Part shown: in pieces, positions 1-8,046 of the stretch
Layout: every line of letters starts with the position of its first letter
How positions within the stretch are numbered: position 1 is the first letter of the stretch
Source: Allium sativum
Lineage: Eukaryota; Streptophyta; Magnoliopsida; Asparagales; Amaryllidaceae
NCBI GenBank assembly: GCA_030737875.1
Contig: CM060912.1
Coordinates: 260,696,231-260,760,230, forward strand
Reading direction: 5' to 3'
DNA length: 64,000 nt
The notes under the pieces: model-generated
The model's database searches: none
Seen by the model: only the letters and a program-made list of their open reading frames with translations
What the model was told of the DNA's origin: nothing
Made by a program: the position numbers and the translations under genes

Positions 1-384
1 GGCATCATCCACCGGAATGTTAAACCGCACGGCCATTTTTCTGATTGCAGTAGCATCCATACGCGATGGCACTGAGTCTATGGGATTCTCCAAAATTACC
101 GCATCAGGCAGCATATCCGGAGCTACAGGAGGTGCGGGCGTATCCTCGCCCATGATATCCACATTCTCGGTCTCTTTAGTCATGACCGGGGAGAATTTCT
201 GCTCAAGTTTCTCCCCATGCTCAAACGCCTCGGATGAGCCGGTCAAATGAGAAGGAGACGATCCTTAGGTGGTCGTTAGCTCACTGACAGACGAGCTACC
301 TCTAGGGGTAGGGTCGGATGTGTGTAATGCGGCCGGGGAAGTCTCGGCTTCTATAGTCTTTCCAGATTTCGATCTTGTCTGCAT
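1..384 (-). pseudogene. Antisense ORF of element 1 (plant 'gypsy-type transposon' domain protein), 5' part, broken
   Basis: Read on the minus strand from an ATG at 384-382, the first residues are MQTRSKSGKT, close to the MHTRSMTGKT start of the homologous antisense ORF at 11300. A stop codon (265-267) ends it after 39 residues. The same frame then continues with a conserved block containing VAPDMLPDAVILENP, also present in the antisense ORF at 11300 (DMLPDAVILENP) and in the one at 43816 (DMLPGAEILRNP). The protein runs off the left edge. This family is found antisense between pol and the 3' LTR of plant Tat elements; its function is unknown. Called a pseudogene because of the in-frame stop. 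Confidence 0.6.
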
Positions 385-689
385 CTTTAGCTATACTTCA
401 ACACATCAGTGTTAGTACAAGCAGTATAGTGACCTGTACCGCTCGTGTTAGTGCCAACTAACGTGTGCATGCGGTGCTATGCAAATATAAGCTATATAAA
501 GAAAAGTTCGGAACAATTCAAAATAGTTCAAGTCCCAATCCGATTTTATGCTCTACCCTATGTGAACGATCATAAATTCCGCGTGCGGCTATCAACATAT
601 GTGTCAACGATAAGTATGCAAATTCAGAAGCAGATATTCGGAAGTCGAAGTCCAACAGCGCGATAGACGGAGGATCCCGACACCTCAAA
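385..689. other. Leader region between antisense ORF and repeat array
   Basis: This 305-bp stretch lies upstream of the antisense ATG and probably acts as its 5' leader. A TATATAAA-like string at 493-500 faces the plus strand. I could not place a convincing minus-strand TATA box here, unlike in the related element 2. Confidence 0.35.
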
Positions 690-1140
690 AGTCAGCAACC
701 TTCAAGGACCGAAGACCCAAACCCAAAAGGGTCCGAAAATCCAAACCCACACGGGTTCGAAAATTCGAGCCCAATGGGCTCGAAAGTTCGAACCCGCTAG
801 GTTCGAGGCCTCAAGACCAACGGGTCCAAAGTTTTGAACCCGGAGGGTTCGAGACTTCGAAACCGGAGGGTTCAAGACTTCGAACCCGGCGGGTTCGAAA
901 ACTCGATCCCGACAGACCTCGAAAACTCGAACCCGAGAGGGTTCGAGACTTCGAACCAGCTGGGTTCGAAAATTCGAACCCACGAGGTTCCAGCACCTCG
1001 AGCCCTGTTGGGTTCAAGTCTCGAGGTCTTCAACTGCGGCCCGTCGAGTTCCTCCGACCTCCTCACTCTCTTGATCCTAGGCCCTACCTAGTTCGGGTTC
1101 GAAATTCACTGGGTTCGAATTCGTGGGTTCGAAGCTCGAT
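690..1140. repeat. Palindromic tandem array, GGGTTCGAA/TTCGAACCC type
   Basis: About twenty imperfect units of 20-26 bp, each pairing a half-site like GGGTTCGAAA with its complement (TTCGAACCC). The sequence is therefore a string of short dyads able to fold as hairpins on either strand. Units vary in the joining bases. All reading frames here give artefactual Arg/Phe/Glu/Pro-rich ORFs. The array lies between the antisense ORF and the 3' LTR, the position where Tat elements commonly carry variable tandem repeats. Confidence 0.85.
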
Positions 1141-1240
1141 AACTAACGCTTATTTTCCTTTTCTTTTACAGGAAGAAACAACAGCTTAGCTACTACTTCA
1201 ACCAACACAAAGCACATTATGCCAAAGACAAGACGTACTT

Positions 1241-1251
1241 TGGGGGGAAAA
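1241..1251 (+). other. Polypurine tract of element 1
   Basis: TGGGGGGAAAA lies directly before the TG of the LTR at 1252, in the position that primes plus-strand DNA synthesis. Confidence 0.7.
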
Positions 1252-1982
1252 TGTTAACCGGTTTTTTAGCTCGGTTCCCAAGAGTGCATCAGACACGCTT
1301 AATTCAACGAATCACGTGGAGCTGAGGTCAAGAAGCGGCGCTTAGGAGTAAAGGAAGCAGGATCGGGAGGGGACTACACTACTCGTAACCTCACAGCACC
1401 CAGAAAGCATCCCCGGACTGAGACCTCAGGCCTCGAAGGAGACTCAAGCCTCACGCACCCAAAAGCGGGACCCTTGCGCCCCTCGCAGAAGCTTCGCACC
1501 CAATGGGTGCGAAATTCTAGACTGTAAGGGCAGTGGCCGCGAATTTCCTACACGTGGTCCCCATTTCTACCTACTCCCACCTAATCTTACCTACTCCCAC
1601 TCCTATAAATAGCCCATGGCCTCCCACTTCAAAAGGGTTGGATTTTATGACCTTGGAACCTTCCTGTACCTTCTTTAATGGCATCTTCTCTTTGAAGAAG
1701 AAGGATCTAACCACAATTTTCCATATTTATTTAATATATGGCAAATATGACATCATCCTATAAAATGAATGTAATGAGATATCTAAAGATAGTCTCAAGC
1801 TTGTAATTCTTGGTCATTAATAATACTCCAACACCTCTTCAAAGTGGACATAGTCCCCGATGGGCTGAACCACTATAAATCTCTCTTGTTATTTACCGCT
1901 TTCTCTTACTTAGTCTTACGACCATAACTATATTCCTTGTAAAAGGAATCTTTGGTGTTTTCGACATTTTTTGCCATCAACA
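1252..1982 (+). repeat. 3' LTR of element 1
   Basis: The LTR starts TGTTAACC and ends CATCAACA (731 bp). It is a diverged relative of the LTR at 12733-13529, matching at both termini and in the block at 1841-1880 (AAAGTGGAC...GAACCACTATAAAT). It contains a TATA box at 1604-1611 and a short palindrome (GCACCCAATGGGTGCGAAA, about 1497-1515) echoing the internal array. The next five bases (CATGC) are the expected target duplication, whose partner lies left of the window. Confidence 0.8.
1604..1611 (+). promoter_or_regulatory. TATA box of element 1 LTR
   Basis: TATAAATA follows a CCTACTCCCAC-type repeated segment; the same arrangement occurs in the sister LTR (13132-13139). Confidence 0.6.
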
Positions 1983-2826
1983 CATGCTATTGTGGGGCCT
2001 GCACAGGGTTTCTACAGAATAGAGAGCCTATCGATTGGGGCAGTGATTTGGGTACATCTAGTCCTGCTTGTTTAGGTGCTCGTTATTATCGTTTGGGGGA
2101 AACACCCATTATTTCTGTTGGGCTGTCTGTTATTATCGTTGCGGGAAAAACCCGTCACTAGAAGCACACCTAAGTCTACCATTATGTCTCTGTTGGGATC
2201 ATTCTATTTCTGGTATACTAGTATTGGTGCAAAGAAAAGTACTTGAGAAGCGTAATCTATTATGTTCTGTTCATCCTGCTTATCTTGTTCAGTTTGTTTT
2301 ACCTATCATGTGACAATGTTATCTCTTATCCAGTTTATATGCCTGTCATGATGCTTTTACTTATTTATATGCTAAAAGTAACTGGACTTGCTAGAATTTA
2401 TGTCTGACCCGTTTTATTTCGTTTTCTCTCTCTTCCTTTTGCCCTCAGGTTCTCAGGGTGGGAATACTCAGGCTTGATTAGGATTCTCCCTTCTGTTTCT
2501 TCTTGGAGATGCTTAGATGTACCACTTTGATTTCCTGTCTACCTTGCTATGGCTATTTTTGGGGACTATGATTTTATATTACTGTACTATGATGATTTTA
2601 GTACAAGGAAAATATTTTAATTTGATGTAATGGGTTTTCTGTATTTCAGACTTATATTGTAACTAGATTATGGACCACAATATTTTCTGTTTGAAAAATA
2701 AAGTTTTAAATTTCGCTGTTATTTGATATCTGTCTTCTGATGTTTCTGTTTCTGTTTACCTATAACGCTTCATGGTACTTAATGCATTCTGTTAAAGAGT
2801 GACATTAATGGACGTGGGTTGTCACA
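1983..2826 (+). repeat. Right part of the chromovirus 5' LTR
   Basis: These 844 bp align collinearly with 9511-10335 of the 3' LTR, with scattered substitutions, and end in GGTTGTCACA. The left part (equivalent to 7598-9510) is absent because element 1 inserted at this point; it should resume left of the window. Confidence 0.85.
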
Positions 2827-2828
2827 TT

Positions 2829-2840
2829 TGGTATCAGAGC
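2829..2840 (+). other. Primer binding site (tRNA-iMet), chromovirus
   Basis: TGGTATCAGAGC is a perfect match to the usual plant initiator-Met primer site, two bases after the LTR end. Confidence 0.9.
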
Positions 2841-3006
2841 TTAAGGTTACAAGATCGGATAAAAGGTTCTGAAAATCATTTTCAAAAGGTTTAAAAAAGA
2901 AAGCATTTTCAAAAGAAAAGTATGTTTTTGAAAAACATATTCCCCAGAGCCATATGAAGTATCTTTCGACTCTCTGTTTGAATCCCCTTTTCCTTTTCTT
3001 TTCAGC

Positions 3007-3900
3007 ATGTCTGGGGAACTGAATCTTCCCGAGGGCGTTACGATACCTACCTAGTTCCGTAGGTATCTTGAGGCTACGACGCCTGCCAGAGGCCAAGCAG
3101 ACGCCCTCCCCCAACTGCAGCCATTGTTCCTCCTCCTCCTCCGCGAGCGGATAATTTCTCCAAGATATGCAAGGATTTCTGTGCAATGGGAGGAAAGCCT
3201 TTCCGAGGAACTGAGACTTTTGTAGAAGTAAGGAATTGGCTTAAAAAGACGGAGGATTTGTTTGGGATTTTTGAGGTTGACGACCGTAGGAAGTTCAGTT
3301 GGTTGTTTGGCAGCTGAAGGATGAGGCTTTGTTCTGGTGGGAAGTGACGCAAGCAGTACATCCAATTGAGACTTGGAGTGATTTCCGACAGATATTCGAG
3401 ATGAAGTTTCTTTGAAGTTTCTTTCTCAGGCCGAAGAGAGTATACAAATGGAAAGGTTTCTGGTGCTTAAGCACGGAGGCATGTCTATCAAAGAGTATGT
3501 CAATAAGTTCAATCAATTGGCGAGGTTTGGAGCTAGTGAATACCCTGCACAAGAAAGCTTTGAGGTTTGCAAGAGGGTTAAACGAACCCCTTCATGGGTT
3601 GGCTATGTCTCATATTCCGATGGGGGCAACTTTCGAGAAACTTATTGATATGACATTGATGCACGAAGAAGATAAAGACGGAAAGAAAGAGGCTAAGACC
3701 GATGAGATAAAAACAAGAAAGTGTGGCCCAAGAAAGAACAAAAAACTCGAGACAAGAGGAAATGTCATAGCTATGGATGAGAGGGTCATTTGAGCCAAGA
3801 TTGCAGAAAAAGGAAGGATGCTTGTTTCCAACGTGGAGAGGTCGAACACCATATTAAGGAGTGCCCGAAGAAGCAAGGATAGGGCCAGAGGGCAGGATCT
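3007..3900 (+). pseudogene. Chromovirus gag (capsid and zinc knuckles), broken
   Basis: An ATG at 3007 opens MSGELNLPEG and soon meets a stop. Gag similarity continues in shifting frames, including a capsid segment near 3450-3530 (KHGGMSIKEYVNKFNQLARF) typical of the Retrotrans_gag family. Two zinc-knuckle-like segments follow at about 3765-3875. The first reads CHSYG..EGHLSQDC across a stop; the second is CFQRGEVEHHIKEC, with the second Cys of the CCHC pattern replaced. Several stops and frameshifts separate these pieces. The product would have packaged element RNA in particles; no functional protein can come from this copy. Confidence 0.75.
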
Positions 3901-3924
3901 TCTAAAGGGCGGATACATGCTCTC

Positions 3925-4134
3925 GTGGCCAGTGAACTGGACAGAGGTAGGAAAGTTTCTGTTGAAGGTTTGATTTCTCTTTCCAATCATCCTATTAGAA
4001 CTCTTTTTGATTCTGGCGCTTCGCATTATTTTTTATCTGATTCTGTGGTTGAGTCTTTGCACCTTAGTACTAGTACTATTTGGATCTTGTTGTTGTCTCA
4101 AACCTTATTGGGGACACAGCTCATCTGTCTATGA
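3925..4134 (+). pseudogene. Chromovirus aspartic protease fragment
   Basis: The reading frame contains LFDSGASHYFLSD at roughly residues 30-42, the DSGA catalytic motif of retropepsins in the usual Tekay context. It comes directly after the zinc knuckles. The frame closes at 4134, before the C-terminal protease flap and ILG segment, which survive only in other frames up to about 4260. Confidence 0.75.
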
Positions 4135-4286
4135 TTTGTCGGGGTTTGAGGATATCTGTGTTGGGGGTCGATTTTGAGTGTAACGCGTATTTCCTTGGTT
4201 TCATGGGCCATGGTTTGATTCTAGGGATGGATTAGCTGGCCATGTATGGTGCCATTCTAGAATGTGAGAGGAGGGTCATTTGACTT

Positions 4287-5110
4287 TTGACTTTCCATGG
4301 GAGGACTCTCGAGATTTCTTGTGACCCAGAAGGGTTAGTCATGCTTAGTATCCTAGAATCACTTGATGCATCAGTCGATGACTTGCGATATGTGTCGGTA
4401 ATCTGTGAGTATTTGGATGTTTTTGACGTGGTTAGAGCCTTAGCTCCGAGGCGCGAGATTGATTTCCAGATATACTTGGTGGACAATACGAAGCCAGTAG
4501 CATTGCTTGTGCGCCACATGGCTCCTAGGGAGCGGAGGGAGCTCAGTAAGAAAGTAGGGGAGCTACTTGAGAAAGGATTATCAGGCAAAGCATATCTGAA
4601 TTGGGTGCTCCAGTAGTATTTACAACTAAGGCGGATGGCTCGCTTCTCTTAAGCGTGGATTACAGGGAGTTGAATAGGCTCACTAAGAAAAATAGGCAAC
4701 CACTCCCGAGGATAGATGATCTGTTTGACCAGCTTGTTAGTACATCTGTTTTCTCCCAGTTAGACTTGGCCATGAGGTTTCATCAGTAGAGAGTGGCCGA
4801 GGACAGTATAGACAAGACAACTTTTAGAACTCCAGATGGTTTCTTCGAGTGGATCGTCATACCTTCTGGGTTGGCGAATGCACCCGCGTATTTTGTGGAT
4901 CTGATGAGTAGGGTGTTATGGGAGTTTCTGAATAAGTTCGTTGTGGTCCTTGTGGACGACATTCTGATTTTCTCGAAGAGCAAGGAAGAGCATGCCCTAC
5001 ATTTAAGTGAGGTTTTGAAGACTCTCCGAGCACATCTGCTTAAGGCAAAATTCTCCAAATGTCATTTTTGTAGAAATGAAGTAAGATTTCTAGGGCATGT
5101 GATCTCTTAG
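4287..5110 (+). pseudogene. Chromovirus reverse transcriptase, broken
   Basis: Three consecutive open pieces cover the RT. 4287-4616 holds the linker and first RT block (RREIDFQIYLVDNTKPVA). 4601-4789 holds DYRELNRLTKKNRQPLPRID and FSQLDLAM. 4793-5110 runs from FRTPDGFFEW to FLGHVIS and contains the active site as LVDDILIF. A one-base frame change lies near 4610 and stops at 4787-4789 and 5108-5110. Order and motifs match Tekay-type RT. The YVDD-type tetrad is read here as LVDD, with both catalytic Asp residues retained. Confidence 0.85.
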
Positions 5111-5740
5111 GATTGGATAGCAGTCGATCCCACAAAAGTAGTTGCAGTTCAAGATTGGCGGATTCCAAAGAATGCAACAGAGGTGAGGAGTTTTCTTGGT
5201 TTAGCAGGCTATTATAGGAAGTTTATTAAGGACTTCGCAAAGCTATCAGCACCACTCACCAAACTAACGAAGAAGAATTTAACCTTTTCTTGGGGTGTTG
5301 ATTGTGAAGATGATTTTCAGTGATTGAAGAGGGCTCTGAAAACAGCCCCAGTCTTGACTTTGCCTGACGGGAACAAAGTGTTCACAGTATACACTTATGC
5401 ATGTGGCATAGGGCTTGGTGCCGTTTTGATGCAAGAGGGAAGGGTAGTATGTTAGGTAGTAGACAGTTGAGAGTTCATGAGAAGAACTACCCTACCCATG
5501 ATTTAGAGTTGGCTGCCATAGTATTCGCGCTTAAGACTTGGCGTCATTATCTACTTGGAGAGAAGTTCGAGTTGTATACCGATCATAAATCTCTCAAGTA
5601 CCTATTCTCGTAGAAGGATCTCAATTTGAGGAAAAAAAGATGGATGGAGTTCCTAGCGTCTTATGATTTCGAGATTTCTTATACCTCTAGCAAGGGTAAT
5701 GTGGTAGCAGACGCGTTAGTAGGCATAGGATGACTTTAAG
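5111..5740 (+). pseudogene. Chromovirus RNase H and connection domain, broken
   Basis: After the stop at 5108 the frame continues through a connection segment ([20 protein letters not shown]) into RNase H. 5401-5613 includes [19 protein letters not shown] and [13 protein letters not shown], the usual RNase H motifs containing the third and fourth acidic positions. At least four stops or frame changes interrupt it (near 5322, 5450, 5613 and 5725). Confidence 0.75.
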
Positions 5741-5829
5741 TCCACTATTCGTAGAGAGGCGGAGCTTGGAGTACATATCGACCTTTGATTTTAGGCCATC
5801 TACGGATCCTATACCTGGTTTGTTTCATC

Positions 5830-6610
5830 CTTAGAGGTGCGACCTACTCTTATGGATCAGATAGGAACTTTGCAGCGAAAGGACCCACAGATAGCAAACA
5901 TCTTGGATAGGATCAGTAGAGGGGAAACTTCTAGTCACCTCAGTAGATATTCCACGGATGATAGAGGGTGGTTGTGACGAGATGGAAGGCTTTGTGCTCC
6001 CCGAGTTGGGAGTTTGTCGAAGAAATTCCTTGAGGAAGTCATTCAAGGATGACTATCCATCCAGGTGGTGATAAGATGTATAGAGATATGAAGAAGGTTT
6101 TCTTTTGGGCTGGGATGAAGGAAGATGTAGCAGTGTTTGTTTCTCGATGTTTAATTTTCCAGCAAGTCAACGCTGAGCAAAGGAAGCCCGGAGGTTTACT
6201 TCATCCCTTGAAGGTCCCACAGTGGAAGTGGGAGAACGTCTTTATAGATTTCATTGATAGTTTACCTAGATCGAGGAAAGGCAGCACGAGTATTTGGGTT
6301 ATAGTTGACAAGCTTACTAAGAGCGCTCATTTCATTCCTGTTAAGAGTAAGAGAACGACAACATGGTTGGCATGGCACCCTATAAGGCATTGTACGGTCG
6401 ACCTTGTAGATCGCCGACTTGCTGTTGGGAGTCTACAGAAAGGCTTCTACTTGGACCTGAGATGATAAGAAAAACTTCAAAGAAGATCGATCTTATCCGC
6501 AGATGCATGAAGACAGCTCAGGACAGGCAGAAGTCCTACGCAGACAAGAGAAGGACTGATATTGAGTTTGAGGTAGGGGTATGGTTTTCATCAAGGTATC
6601 ACCTATGAGG
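5830..6610 (+). pseudogene. Chromovirus integrase with a deleted catalytic core
   Basis: The zinc-binding region spans about 6000-6180 and is imperfect: CLIF stands where CxxC is expected. The core begins normally (FIDFIDSLPRSRKGSTSIWV, then DKLTKSAHFIPVK). At about 6360 it jumps directly to a segment that reads GMAPYKALYGRPCRSP in another frame. In intact Tekay integrases about 90-100 residues lie between these points, including the second Asp and the Glu of the DDE triad. The deletion therefore removes two of the three catalytic residues. Confidence 0.75.
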
Positions 6611-7024
6611 AATGTGGTTCACTTTGGATCTGTAGGGAAATTGGCACCAAGGTTTGTAGGGCCATTTCCCACAATAGAAAGGATTGGCCAAATGGCATAT
6701 AGGGTGAAGCTACCAGAGAGATTGACTGGTGTTTATGATGTTTTCCACGTTTCTCATTTGCAAAAATGTCTACACGATACAATAGAGGTATTTGAGCTGA
6801 GTATGCTTGAGGAAGTAGAGGTGAAAAGGGATGCAATAGTTAGACAAGTTCCTATCCGTATTCTTGGATCGGAGGTTAAGAAGCTACGCAACAGAGAGGT
6901 CAAGTTGATGAAAGTTCAATGGGGAGAATACCTTGAGGATGCAACTTGGGAGACTAAGGACAAGATTTGCGCTTCGTACCCTTTTTCTTTTCAAGGGTAT
7001 GTTCTTAACTTCTTTATCCAATGA
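6611..7024 (+). pseudogene. Integrase C-terminus and chromodomain of the chromovirus
   Basis: An uninterrupted frame runs through the GPF/Y module (APRFVGPFPTIERIG, then AYRVKLPERLTGVYDVFHVS). It ends in a chromodomain-like segment (KKLRNREVKLMKVQWGEYLE, then ATWETKDKI). This C-terminal chromodomain defines chromoviruses and is thought to direct integration into heterochromatin. It is the best-preserved part of the copy, but it has no functional upstream frame. Confidence 0.8.
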
Positions 7025-7597
7025 TTTTATTTATACTTGCTTCTGTCATTTAATTATATCCTATCGATCGAATCTTCGATCTTTATGTAGGGAACCGATG
7101 GATGTAAGCATGTGTTTGAGACATGTTATGTTTGATGGATGCAAGTGTTTGCTAGTGGTTGCTAGTGGATGCATATACACACACTAGGCACTAGATCGAC
7201 TCAATCACTCTCATACTGCATATGGATGTGTGTGCATATTTTTCTTTTTATGGATGGAAATGGGTGTATCATTACATGAATGTTGCATTTGGATGAATGA
7301 TTGTGCACAAATATAGTATTTACATGATATACTAGGACTATTTGCATACATGTTGGATTCATGACAATGGCATACATTGCATTAAGGAGGTCAACTGAAT
7401 TAGTAGACCGCCTGGTCTTTCGCATTAGTTTTGGGACATATACACACACCTTTGCATATGTTCATATAAGCATTATAAATCTTTAAAGGACAATGGATGC
7501 CTATGATTGGTAGATGAGTAGATGGATGATGGATGTTAGGATATACATTCTTCGTAACTTAGAGATTTCGGGACGAAATTCTTTAAGTACGGGAGAA
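7025..7597 (+). other. 3' untranslated region and polypurine tract of the chromovirus
   Basis: Non-coding and rich in ATGGATG repeats. It ends with AGAGATTTCGGGACGAAATT, the conserved tail seen before the 3' LTR of many Tekay/Del elements, and a weak polypurine stretch (ACGGGAGAA) before the LTR at 7598. A nearly identical tail motif precedes the second LTR of the non-autonomous element at 21850-21870. Confidence 0.65.
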
Positions 7598-7869
7598 TGT
7601 AACACCCCGTAATTTTAAAGTATATTATAACAATTAACTAAAGAACACTTAATTAAATATTGAGAATTAAGGGAAACAGACTGTACCATTGCGTTCACCT
7701 CGGAATTCTTCTTAAGATAGACTCCAAGATTGCGTAAAACGAACATCGGATGAAGAAGATATTATGGTTTGAAATTTGTATACGTACAAGTAAACATATA
7801 TATATATATACACACACACAAAACCAGTACAGAAATCAAAATCGAAGAGTGAGAAGACACGCAGGAAAT

Positions 7870-7975
7870 CGACCCGTTGGGGGTCGACCCATGCCCCTTG
7901 GGGGTCGACCATGGGGTCGACCCACACAAGAAGTTGTCGACCCTAGGGTCGACCCCGGGGTCGACCCCACCCAGA
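7870..7975. repeat. GGGTCGACCC palindrome cluster in the chromovirus LTR
   Basis: At least seven copies or near-copies of GGGTCGACC(C) lie within about 100 bp, upstream of the TATA box. Each is self-complementary. The arrangement resembles the palindromic arrays of the neighbouring Tat-like elements, with a different core. Confidence 0.75.
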
Positions 7976-8038
7976 TCTGGGGCAGATCCATTCTTTGAAC
8001 TTGGACACATTTCTTGACCTGATTTGTTGGCTTGAGGC

Positions 8039-8046
8039 TATAAATA
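8039..8046 (+). promoter_or_regulatory. TATA box of the chromovirus LTR
   Basis: TATAAATA in the context GGCTATAAATAGGACC, about 440 bp into the LTR, just after the palindrome cluster. Confidence 0.6.

Larger units (their letters stand above)
1..1982 (+). mobile_element. Tat-like Ty3/gypsy element 1, 3' portion
   Basis: The window opens inside an LTR retrotransposon. In order there is the start of an antisense ORF (minus strand, to 384), an array of short palindromic repeats, a polypurine tract and a 731-bp 3' LTR (1252-1982). The same order, with a related LTR, recurs at 10336-13529, so both belong to one family or two sister families. Its right edge abuts the middle of a chromovirus LTR: 1983 onward aligns to 9511 onward. 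This copy therefore inserted into the 5' LTR of that chromovirus. Its 5' LTR and any gag-pol lie left of the window. Tat assignment is inferred from the antisense ORF and the U5 motif shared with the Grande-like element. Confidence 0.75.

Noticed and set aside
17..250. Plus-strand ORF of 77 codons
   Set aside because: It is the complement of the antisense ORF, whose conserved block matches two other antisense ORFs.
702..1091. Several ORFs of 64-93 codons on both strands
   Set aside because: All lie in the GGGTTCGAA palindromic array; Arg/Phe/Glu/Pro-rich repeats in every frame are what such an array yields by chance.
690..1140. CRISPR-like array (short repeats at regular spacing)
   Set aside because: Units are directly adjacent palindromes without unique spacers, in a plant retrotransposon.
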